Part shown: piece by piece, positions 1 through 5,171 of the stretch
How positions within the stretch are numbered: the first letter of the stretch is position 1
How the letters are laid out: each line of letters begins with the position of its first letter
Assembly (NCBI GenBank): GCA_011391115.1
Contig: JAABRC010000158.1
Coordinates: 1-5,171, forward strand
DNA from: Candidatus Egaibacter danicus
GTDB lineage: Bacteria > Pseudomonadota > Gammaproteobacteria > Burkholderiales > Burkholderiaceae
Direction: 5' to 3'
Length of the DNA stretch: 5,171 nt
Position numbers and translations under genes: made by a program
Notes under the pieces: model-generated
Told to the model about the DNA's origin: nothing
The model's input: the letters and a program-made list of their open reading frames with translations, nothing else
Database searches by the model: none

Positions 1-897
1 TTGTTTGCTTACCTGAGCAGCATCCCCGCCGTTGAGCAGCCCAACAGGAGCCATACCCTGCGCTGGCCGTATGCAACACAAGCCGCACTGGCGGCCTGGC
101 GGGCACTGCATTTCAAAACAGGGGGGGGTGAGCCTGAAGCGGCCAGATCAGAGCAGTGGAATCGGGGTGCCTACCTGGTACGCGGGCTGGGCCATTGCAC
201 CGCCTGCCATACGGCCCGCAATGCGCTGGGAGGCTCCGACATGGCGCACGAATTCAGTGGTGGGCTCATGCCGGTTCAGGACTGGTATGCCCCTTCGCTG
301 ACGTCCCCTCGGGAGGCTGGTGTTGCAGCCTGGAGCCCTCCCGAGATCACCCAACTGCTGGCAACAGGCTGGTCTGCCCGTGGGTCGGTCAGCGGCCCTA
401 TGGCCGAGGTGGTTCTGCACAGCACCCAATACTGGTCTCTGCCAGACCTTGAAGCAACCGCTGTATTTTTGAAAGCCTTGCCGGGAGCACCGCCCGAGCA
501 ACCCACTAGTGAGTCTGCACCCTTCGCCGCCGTTCGTAGGGCTCCCACTCTCCCTTCAGAAAAGGGAGCCCGGCTCTACGAAAGACATTGCGCGCAGTGC
601 CACGGCAAAGAAGCCGAGGGCGTGCTCAATGCCTATCCGGCACTGGCAGGCAACCGGGCCGTTACCCTCCCAGTGACCGCCAACCTGATACAAATCGTCC
701 TCAACGGCGGCTTTTCGCCTGCCACGCAGGGAAACCCACGGCCTTTTGGGATGCCACCGTTTGCGCTGATCCTCAGCGATCAGGATATGGCGGAGGTACT
801 CACCTACATCCGGACATCATGGAACAATCAGGCTTCCCCGATAACTGAGCTGGACGTGAACCGTTTCAGGGAAAAAACAGCCCAGTCCGGCAGATAA
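1..897 (+). CDS. Multi-haem cytochrome c, dehydrogenase electron-transfer subunit (5' truncated by window edge)
   Basis: C-terminal part of a c-type cytochrome of the kind that serves as electron-accepting subunit of periplasmic or membrane-bound alcohol, aldehyde or molybdenum-hydroxylase dehydrogenases, passing electrons to the respiratory chain. Two haem-binding CxxCH motifs are visible: CTACH at residues 66-70, within GAYLVRGLGHCTACH, and CAQCH at 197-201, within GARLYERHCAQCH. Likely axial methionines are M134 (SGPMAEVV) and M251 (FGMPPF). Family members usually have three haem domains in a little over 400 residues. Here residues 1-38 look like the tail of the first domain (FAYLSSIP, then WRALHF), so the first CxxCH, the signal peptide and the true start lie upstream. 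The leading TTG is an internal Leu codon. The gene ends in tandem stops (TAA at 895, TGA at 898). An 8-G run at 121-128 keeps the frame. The partner dehydrogenase cannot be named from this window. Confidence 0.9.
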   Translation: MFAYLSSIPAVEQPNRSHTLRWPYATQAALAAWRALHFKTGGGEPEAARSEQWNRGAYLVRGLGHCTACHTARNALGGSDMAHEFSGGLMPVQDWYAPSLTSPREAGVAAWSPPEITQLLATGWSARGSVSGPMAEVVLHSTQYWSLPDLEATAVFLKALPGAPPEQPTSESAPFAAVRRAPTLPSEKGARLYERHCAQCHGKEAEGVLNAYPALAGNRAVTLPVTANLIQIVLNGGFSPATQGNPRPFGMPPFALILSDQDMAEVLTYIRTSWNNQASPITELDVNRFREKTAQSGR

Positions 898-931
898 TGA
901 ACTGTCCCGGCCCGCCAGGGTCCTAAACCTC

Positions 932-936
932 AGGAG
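932..936 (+). promoter_or_regulatory. Ribosome binding site of the small basic protein
   Basis: AGGAG lies just before two adjacent in-frame ATG codons at 940 and 943. The spacer is 3 bases to the first ATG and 6 to the second. The second is nearer the usual optimum and makes the protein begin MAKGQ, so 943 is preferred as the start. Confidence 0.65.
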
Positions 937-942
937 CAGATG

Positions 943-1083
943 ATGGCTAAAGGTCAGCAAAACAGCAACAAGATGGTCAAGAAACCCAAGAAAGATACGT
1001 CACCGCCCAAGCCGGTATCGCCGGACGCCGTGCGTCCCACGATCACGACCGTGGTACCGGTTCGCGGAAAACTGAAAAAGTAA
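943..1083 (+). CDS. Small lysine/proline-rich basic protein of unknown function
   Basis: A 46-residue protein beginning MAKGQQNSNKMVKKPKK and ending VRGKLKK; it has 10 Lys, 2 Arg, 2 Asp and no Glu, a net charge near +10. The first 18 residues are a basic Lys cluster, the middle is rich in Pro, Ser and Thr (PPKPVSP), and the end has a short hydrophobic stretch (TITTVVPV) before a basic tail. No signal peptide, membrane helix or cysteine is present, so it is probably cytoplasmic and largely disordered. From memory, small proteins starting MAKGQ with a KKPKK-like segment recur in Proteobacteria and are annotated only as hypothetical. A good AGGAG site precedes it. Starting at 940 instead would add one Met. 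It sits 45 bases after the cytochrome gene and 27 bases before the kinase, so it may be co-transcribed with either. Its charge would suit binding to RNA, DNA or the ribosome, but nothing in the sequence proves that. Confidence 0.7.
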   Translation: MAKGQQNSNKMVKKPKKDTSPPKPVSPDAVRPTITTVVPVRGKLKK

Positions 1084-1110
1084 ACCCCAGTCTTTTGTCG
1101 TGAAAGCACC

Positions 1111-3252
1111 ATGAGCGACAACTCCAGATTCAGGAACCTGCAGCGCACTCCCTGGGAACCATCTGGTGGACTGACCGAGGAAAGTACGGCGCAAGGCGTG
1201 TTCACCGACGGTTATGCCCTGCCGCAGATGGTTGAAGATCTGCGCAAGTACCAGGCTGAACTGGAGATCCAGAACGAAGCTCTGCGCTACAGCCAGTTGG
1301 CTGCGGAAGGTGCGTCTGAACGTTTCCTGGCGCTGTTTTCCAATGTGCCCCTTGCCCTGATGGTGGTTGACGAAACCGGGCTGGTGCTGGAAAGCAATGC
1401 CATGGCTTTGCGCATGTTCCGTCCGTCCGAGAGCGATTCACCTTTGAACTTTTTGCTCCCGTTTGTTGACGGTCGGCATTCGGACAAAGTGGCACAGGCT
1501 TTTTCGCAGGCGAAACTGCGAGGTACCAGCGAGAGCAGCGAAATCGTCTTTTCTGGTGGCTCCAGTGGGCTCTTCACCGGCGACTTGCATATTGCCCGCA
1601 TTGAGAACCCGCTGGACGAAATGGCCAATTTTATTTGCGCCATCATTGATCAGGGACCGCTACTCACCGAGCGCCAGGCCCTGCAGGCCAGCGCCGTTGC
1701 GCTTCGCCAGCGCAACGAGGAACTTCACCAGAGCGAGTCGCGGCTGGCCGCCATCATCAATTCTTCTCTGGACGCAATAATTTGCGTGGATGCAGACGGC
1801 ACCATTTCTGTTTTCAATCCTGCAGCGGCCATCCTGTTCCAGTGTCCTTCGGATCAGGCGCTGGGCAGCCCACTGGAGCGGTTCTTGCCGCAAGCAGTGA
1901 GTACGCTGGCTTACTCTCAGGTGTCCACCCACGCGCAGCTGGGTGAAATGGAGGGCCGAACCGCCGAAGACAAGGTGTTGTCGGTTGAGGTCAGCGTTTC
2001 TACCGAACGCAGGCCCGAAGGCGATATCACAACCGTCTTTGCCCGGGACCTGACCGCCAGAAAGAAGATTGAGACCCACCGCAATGTGCTGGAAGCCCAA
2101 CTGCGTGAGTCGCACAAAATGCAGGCCGTCGGCACCATGGCGGGCGGCATTGCCCACGACTTCAACAACATCCTCAGTGCGATCCTGGGCAATGTGGAAC
2201 TGGCCAAACTGGATACACCGGCCGAATCACCCGCATTGGTCAGTTTGACGGAGATCGAGAAAGCCGGGCGCCGCGCCCGTGATCTGGTTCGTCAGATTCT
2301 CACATTCAGCCGCAACGACCCCCCCAAGCGCAGCCCCATTCATCTTGCGGAAGTGGTTCACGAGACGATGCGCCTGCTGAAGGTGACACTGCCCCCCACT
2401 ATCGACATGCAGTTGGTGATTCATCCGGGGACGCCTGCCGTTCTGGCTGATGCCACACAGGTTGAACAAGCGGTACTCAATCTATGTACCAACGCCATTC
2501 AATCAATTGGCAAGGACCGTGGCACTGTTGTCATTGAACTGGGGAACCCTCCACTGGGTGCCAGACAGGTGGAGCGCCGTGGCTCATCGCGCGGCAACCA
2601 CGTTCGTCTCGCTGTGAAAGACAGTGGGGCCGGCATTGACCCGGATACCCTGCGCCGCATCTTTGAACCCTTTTTCACCACGAAACCGGTTGGCGAGGGC
2701 ACAGGCCTCGGACTGGCCGTTGTGCACGGCATCATGCGCACCCATATGGGTACCGTGGGGGTTCAGAGCAAGCTGGGGAAAGGCAGTACTTTCACGCTAT
2801 ATTTCCCACCCATTGATGCGCCGGCTGTGCCTATTGAGACTGACGTCAAAGGGACTGTCGACATTCAGGGCCAGGGCAAACACGTGATGTATGTGGATGA
2901 TGATCAGGCACTGGTTTTTTTGGTTGAACGGGTTTTGACGCGCAGGGGCTTCAAGGTCACTTCGTTCACCGATCCGCACATGGCCGCAACCGCGCTGCGT
3001 GCCGACCCGCAGGATTACCACTTGCTGGTAACTGACTACAACATGCCTGGCTACTGCGGCGTGGACCTGTTGCGTGAGGCCAGGGTCATCCGCCCTGGTC
3101 TGCCCGTGGCGCTGGCGTCAGGTTATGTAACGGCTGAAATCGAACAGAGCGCCATTGCCGAGGGTGCGCGCGCACTGATCCACAAGCCCAATGATGTTGA
3201 GGAATTGTGCGAGATCGTCCAACGGCTGATTCTGGACAATGAGCAGCACTGA
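1111..3252 (+). CDS. Cytoplasmic hybrid sensor histidine kinase (PAS-PAS-HisKA-HATPase-REC)
   Basis: A 713-residue two-component sensor that autophosphorylates on His and can pass the phosphate to its own receiver. After a variable N-terminus there is a helical segment (about 41-70, containing AELEIQNEAL), PAS 1 (about 70-180), a coiled-coil linker (about 184-212), and PAS 2 (about 208-318, DAIICVDADG then FNPAA). HisKA follows with phospho-acceptor H349 in GGIAHDFNNIL, the HDFNN type of H-box. The HATPase domain has N-box N457/N461, a G1 box DSGAGID (504-510), an F-box IFEPFFTTK (517-525) and a G2 box GEGTGLGL (528-535). The receiver (about 590-708) has acidic D596-D598, phospho-acceptor D642 (VTDYNMPG), S670 and K692, so every catalytic residue is present. 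No signal peptide or transmembrane helix is seen, so the stimulus is probably cytoplasmic. No DNA-binding output and no separate response regulator is in the window. The site before ATG 1111 is weak (GAAAG at 1102-1106). The ligand is unknown. Confidence 0.93.
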   Translation: MSDNSRFRNLQRTPWEPSGGLTEESTAQGVFTDGYALPQMVEDLRKYQAELEIQNEALRYSQLAAEGASERFLALFSNVPLALMVVDETGLVLESNAMALRMFRPSESDSPLNFLLPFVDGRHSDKVAQAFSQAKLRGTSESSEIVFSGGSSGLFTGDLHIARIENPLDEMANFICAIIDQGPLLTERQALQASAVALRQRNEELHQSESRLAAIINSSLDAIICVDADGTISVFNPAAAILFQCPSDQALGSPLERFLPQAVSTLAYSQVSTHAQLGEMEGRTAEDKVLSVEVSVSTERRPEGDITTVFARDLTARKKIETHRNVLEAQLRESHKMQAVGTMAGGIAHDFNNILSAILGNVELAKLDTPAESPALVSLTEIEKAGRRARDLVRQILTFSRNDPPKRSPIHLAEVVHETMRLLKVTLPPTIDMQLVIHPGTPAVLADATQVEQAVLNLCTNAIQSIGKDRGTVVIELGNPPLGARQVERRGSSRGNHVRLAVKDSGAGIDPDTLRRIFEPFFTTKPVGEGTGLGLAVVHGIMRTHMGTVGVQSKLGKGSTFTLYFPPIDAPAVPIETDVKGTVDIQGQGKHVMYVDDDQALVFLVERVLTRRGFKVTSFTDPHMAATALRADPQDYHLLVTDYNMPGYCGVDLLREARVIRPGLPVALASGYVTAEIEQSAIAEGARALIHKPNDVEELCEIVQRLILDNEQH

Positions 3253-3913
3253 GCTGCAAGTCGTATTTGAAGACAACGCGCTGCTGGTTGTGGACAAACC
3301 GGCAGGTTTGCTCTCGGTTCCTGGAAGAGGCGAGGACAAACAGGATTGCCTGAGCGCCCGGATACAGCGGCGTTTTGCTGATGCGCTTGTTGTGCACCGG
3401 CTGGACATGGCAACCTCCGGGCTGATGATCATGGCCCGCAGCGCTGCGGCCCAGCGGACGTTGAGCGATGCGTTCGCCAGCCGTGATGTTGTGAAACGCT
3501 ACATCGCCGTGGTAGACGGTCATATTCCAGTTGAGGGAAGCGAATGGAATGTGATCGATTTGCCCATCCTGGTGGACTGGCCCAATCGACCGCGGCGCAT
3601 CATTGATACCACCTTGGGCAAACCCAGTGTGACGCGATGGCGCGTGCTGGTGGAGGGTTCCCCGTCACAAGCAGCCTCAAGAATCCGGGAACCTGACACT
3701 ACACGGCTGGAACTGGAACCCCTGACGGGGCGCTCACACCAGTTGCGCGTTCACTTGAAATCCCTGGGGCATGCCATTCTGGGGGATACGCTGTATGCCA
3801 GCCCGGAGGGCCAGGCCAAATCAGATCGCCTGCTGCTGCATGCCTGCGGGTTGACCGTGAAACACCCCTACACAGGCCAGGCGCTTGAGTTTCGCTCGGC
3901 TCCCCCGTTTTAG
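3239..3913 (+). CDS. rluA: Dual-specificity RluA-type pseudouridine synthase (23S rRNA / tRNA)
   Basis: Converts uridine to pseudouridine in RNA. The E. coli namesake modifies 23S rRNA position 746 and tRNA position 32. The 224 residues are close to E. coli RluA in length (about 219), with no N-terminal S4 domain, unlike RluC and RluD. Visible motifs are the opening VDKPAGLLSVPGR (18-30), the catalytic loop HRLDMATSGL (53-62) with nucleophile D56, DWPNRP (113-118), TGRSHQLRVH (163-172) and HAILGDTLYASPE (178-190). The DWPNRP and LLSVPGR segments recall RluA specifically. About nine extra residues seem to be inserted before the GRSHQLRVH motif (around 140-153) relative to my memory of E. coli RluA. 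ATG 3239 has no clear Shine-Dalgarno sequence and overlaps the kinase stop by 14 bases in another frame, so translation is probably coupled to the kinase. The family call is firm; the exact target uridines are inferred from E. coli. Confidence 0.92.
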   Translation: MSSTELQVVFEDNALLVVDKPAGLLSVPGRGEDKQDCLSARIQRRFADALVVHRLDMATSGLMIMARSAAAQRTLSDAFASRDVVKRYIAVVDGHIPVEGSEWNVIDLPILVDWPNRPRRIIDTTLGKPSVTRWRVLVEGSPSQAASRIREPDTTRLELEPLTGRSHQLRVHLKSLGHAILGDTLYASPEGQAKSDRLLLHACGLTVKHPYTGQALEFRSAPPF

Positions 3914-3953
3914 GCGACAGGGTTATATCTGCCACTCCAGCTACCATGTGGTC

Positions 3954-4715
3954 ATGACAAAACACCTCACCGTCCTGACGGGTGGTTCTCGTGGATTGGG
4001 GCTGGCCATGGCCCAGCAATTGCTCAAACGCGGCGACACCCTCCTGTGCATTTCACGCCAGACCAGTGATACGCTGCCTGCTTTTGCTGAAGCTGCTGGA
4101 GCCACTCTGCTGCAATGGTCACAAGACCTGGCTCACGGTGACAAGGCCAGCACACGGCTTGAGCAGTGGCTGCACACGCAGGCTGACAAAGAGTTCACCC
4201 ATGTCACGCTGATCAATAACGCGGGTGTCATCGGCCGCATCGAACCCCTCAGTCAAACGGACCCCGTCGACCTGGCGCATTCGCTGCGCGTGGGACTGGA
4301 GGCACCCATGCAGCTCACGGCAGCATTTCTGCGCGCAACCGGGGATTGGCACTGCGAGCGCAGCGTACTGAATATCTCCTCGGGCCTGGGGCGGCGGCCC
4401 ATGGCCTCGCAAGCAGCTTACTGCGCCGCCAAGGCGGGCCTTGATCATTTCACCCGTTGCCTAGCCCTGGACGAAGCCGGCAAACCCTTTGGAGCCAAAG
4501 TGTGCTCTCTGGCGCCGGGTGTTATCGATACCGACATGCAGGTGCAACTGCGGTCGGCTCGACCAGAGTTGTTCCCTGATCAAGCCGGTTTTGCCAGTCT
4601 GAAATCACAGGGCCAGCTCATCAGCCCCGAGGCCGCTGCAGGACACGTTTTGGCTTATCTGGCACGTCCTGATTTTGGGAGTCAGTCGGTGGCAGATGTG
4701 CGGGACGCCGGTTGA
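3954..4715 (+). CDS. Short-chain dehydrogenase/reductase, sepiapterin/benzil reductase-like, NADP-preferring
   Basis: A classical SDR oxidoreductase of 253 residues, the usual family length. It has the Rossmann glycine motif TGGSRGLG (9-16), NNAG (88-91), catalytic S143 in NISSG, and the active-site pair Y156 and K160 (YCAAK), with a 12-residue gap between Ser and Tyr as expected. The later motif is APGVIDTDMQ (187-196). Arg35 after the second beta strand (CISRQ) suggests NADP(H). The NISSGLGRRPM segment and the ending VADVRDAG resemble sepiapterin reductase and benzil reductase-like SDRs rather than acetoacetyl-CoA reductase PhaB. The substrate cannot be told and is presumably a ketone or aldehyde. 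The open frame extends to a TTG at 3885 inside rluA, but ATG 3954 places the Rossmann strand at the normal distance from the N-terminus; GTG 3948 is a possible alternative. No good Shine-Dalgarno sequence precedes any of them. It lies 40 bases after rluA and 73 before the thiolase. Confidence 0.88.
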   Translation: MTKHLTVLTGGSRGLGLAMAQQLLKRGDTLLCISRQTSDTLPAFAEAAGATLLQWSQDLAHGDKASTRLEQWLHTQADKEFTHVTLINNAGVIGRIEPLSQTDPVDLAHSLRVGLEAPMQLTAAFLRATGDWHCERSVLNISSGLGRRPMASQAAYCAAKAGLDHFTRCLALDEAGKPFGAKVCSLAPGVIDTDMQVQLRSARPELFPDQAGFASLKSQGQLISPEAAAGHVLAYLARPDFGSQSVADVRDAG

Positions 4716-4740
4716 CAGTAAGCTGCTCGAAACCTTTTCC
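4712..4740 (+). promoter_or_regulatory. Possible sigma-70 promoter for the thiolase gene (weak)
   Basis: A perfect TTGACA hexamer at 4712-4717 overlaps the TGA stop of the reductase gene. At the ideal 17-base spacing, the -10 position (4735-4740) reads TTTTCC, a poor match to TATAAT. The location, about 75 bases before the thiolase ATG, is right for a promoter, but the weak -10 makes the call uncertain. It could be chance, or a promoter that needs an activator. Confidence 0.25.
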
Positions 4741-4777
4741 CGGCACACTCCGTCTTCCAGCCCGATTATTTAACCCC

Positions 4778-4783
4778 AAGGAG
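4778..4783 (+). promoter_or_regulatory. Strong ribosome binding site of the thiolase gene
   Basis: AAGGAG followed by five C residues and then ATG 4789. This is the best Shine-Dalgarno match in the window. It fixes the thiolase start and suggests strong translation independent of the preceding gene. Confidence 0.85.
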
Positions 4784-4788
4784 CCCCC

Positions 4789-5171
4789 ATGAGCCGTGAA
4801 GTTGTTGTTGTCAGTGCGGTCCGCACCGCCATTGGTACATTTGGTGGCAGCCTGAAAGATATTCCCCCCACTGACCTGGCCGCCCAGGTGGTGCGTGAGT
4901 CCCTCAAACGTGCCGGCGTCAGTGGCGAAGACGTAGGCCACGTGGTATTCGGGCACGTCGTGAACACCGAGCCAAAAGACATGTACCTGTCTCGCGTCGC
5001 AGCCATCAACGGCGGCTGCGCCGAAGGCACGCCAGCCTTCAACGTGAACCGCCTGTGTGGATCAGGTCTGCAGGCCATCGTGAACGCCAGTCAGAGCATT
5101 TTGCTGGGCGACACCGACATTGCCATCGGGGGTGGCGCCGAGAACATGAGCCGCGCTCCCTTTGCGTCTTT
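4789..5171 (+). CDS. bktB: Beta-ketothiolase / acetyl-CoA C-acyltransferase, BktB-like (3' truncated by window edge)
   Basis: N-terminal 127 residues of a thiolase, which condenses two acyl-CoA molecules or cleaves 3-ketoacyl-CoA, in the cytoplasm. The full protein is usually about 390 residues, so the C-terminal half, with the conserved His and second Cys, is outside the window. Visible features are the opening SREVVVVSAVRTAIGTFGG (2-20), the acylated nucleophile C90 in NRLCGSGLQAIV, and the glycine-rich GGGAENMSRAP (114-124). The stretches SGEDVGHVVFG (45-55), NTEPKDMYLSRVAA (59-72) and ILLGDTDIAIGGGAE (104-118) are very like Cupriavidus necator BktB as I remember it, more than generic PhaA/AtoB. 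BktB accepts longer beta-ketoacyl-CoAs and supplies 3-ketovaleryl-CoA for polyhydroxyalkanoate copolymers; whether this strain makes such polymers cannot be seen. A role in fatty acid or amino acid degradation is equally possible. It has its own strong AAGGAG site. Thiolase is certain; the BktB subgroup is likely. Confidence 0.9.
   Translation, partial: MSREVVVVSAVRTAIGTFGGSLKDIPPTDLAAQVVRESLKRAGVSGEDVGHVVFGHVVNTEPKDMYLSRVAAINGGCAEGTPAFNVNRLCGSGLQAIVNASQSILLGDTDIAIGGGAENMSRAPFAS

Noticed and set aside
898..939. Possible terminator after the cytochrome c gene
   Set aside because: The gap is GC-rich but shows no strong stem followed by a T run; transcription may continue into the small gene.
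1660..2157. Long minus-strand open frame (165 codons) opposite the kinase PAS region
   Set aside because: It lies wholly within a well-supported kinase gene on the other strand and its translation shows no recognisable motif; it is a shadow of GC-rich coding sequence.
2266..2280. CGGGCG-CCG-CGCCCG hairpin
   Set aside because: It encodes part of the kinase HisKA helix (GRRAR) and is explained by GC-rich Arg/Ala codons.
3080..3098. CCAGGG / CCCTGG inverted repeat with a 7-base loop
   Set aside because: It lies inside conserved receiver-domain codons and has no following T run, so it is not a terminator.
3086..3523. Minus-strand open frame (145 codons) across the kinase/rluA junction
   Set aside because: It is antisense to the receiver domain and the RluA catalytic region, both with intact motifs. 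It has no family resemblance and no reason to be expressed.
3921..3930. TTATAT, resembling a -10 box, before the reductase
   Set aside because: No acceptable -35 sequence lies 16-18 bases upstream (the region is C-rich), so a promoter is not supported.
3885..3953. Upstream TTG start extending the reductase by 23 residues into rluA
   Set aside because: The extra residues (MSFARLPRFRRQ...) precede a Rossmann strand that normally begins within a few residues of the N-terminus, so ATG 3954 fits the family better.
3954..4715. Reading the reductase as acetoacetyl-CoA reductase PhaB because a thiolase follows
   Set aside because: The active-site surroundings (NISSGLGRRPM) and C-terminal ending fit sepiapterin/benzil reductase-like SDRs; context alone is not enough for PhaB.

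Overview
The window looks like ordinary chromosome of a moderately GC-rich betaproteobacterium, most likely order Burkholderiales and perhaps a Comamonadaceae-type genome. This is inferred from remembered family resemblance: the last gene reads like the Cupriavidus/Ralstonia beta-ketothiolase BktB, the kinase has a C-terminal receiver of a type I associate with this group, and a small lysine-rich 'MAKGQ' protein lies in between. No database search was run, so the family level is tentative.

All six recognisable genes are on the + strand and closely packed. They are: (1) the 3' part of a multi-haem cytochrome c gene, cut by the left edge (1-897); (2) a 46-codon gene for a very basic small protein (943-1083); (3) a 713-residue cytoplasmic hybrid sensor kinase, PAS-PAS-HisKA-HATPase-REC (1111-3252); (4) an RluA pseudouridine synthase whose start overlaps the kinase stop by 14 bases (3239-3913); (5) a short-chain dehydrogenase/reductase (3954-4715); (6) the 5' part of a beta-ketothiolase, cut by the right edge (4789-5171). 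The gaps are 45, 27, 40 and 73 bases, and no stretch over 300 bases lacks a gene. I saw no tRNA, rRNA, insertion sequence, CRISPR array, attachment site or convincing intrinsic terminator.

The genes do not form one obvious pathway. The cytochrome c is an electron-transfer subunit that presumably belongs with dehydrogenase genes beyond the left edge. The kinase and rluA are the only pair with strong physical evidence of co-expression. The reductase and thiolase may be neighbours in acyl-CoA or carbonyl metabolism, but the thiolase has its own strong ribosome binding site and possibly its own promoter.

I found no convincing undescribed system. The items most worth a second look are the uncharacterised small basic protein, the kinase/rluA overlap, and the kinase having no partner regulator in view.
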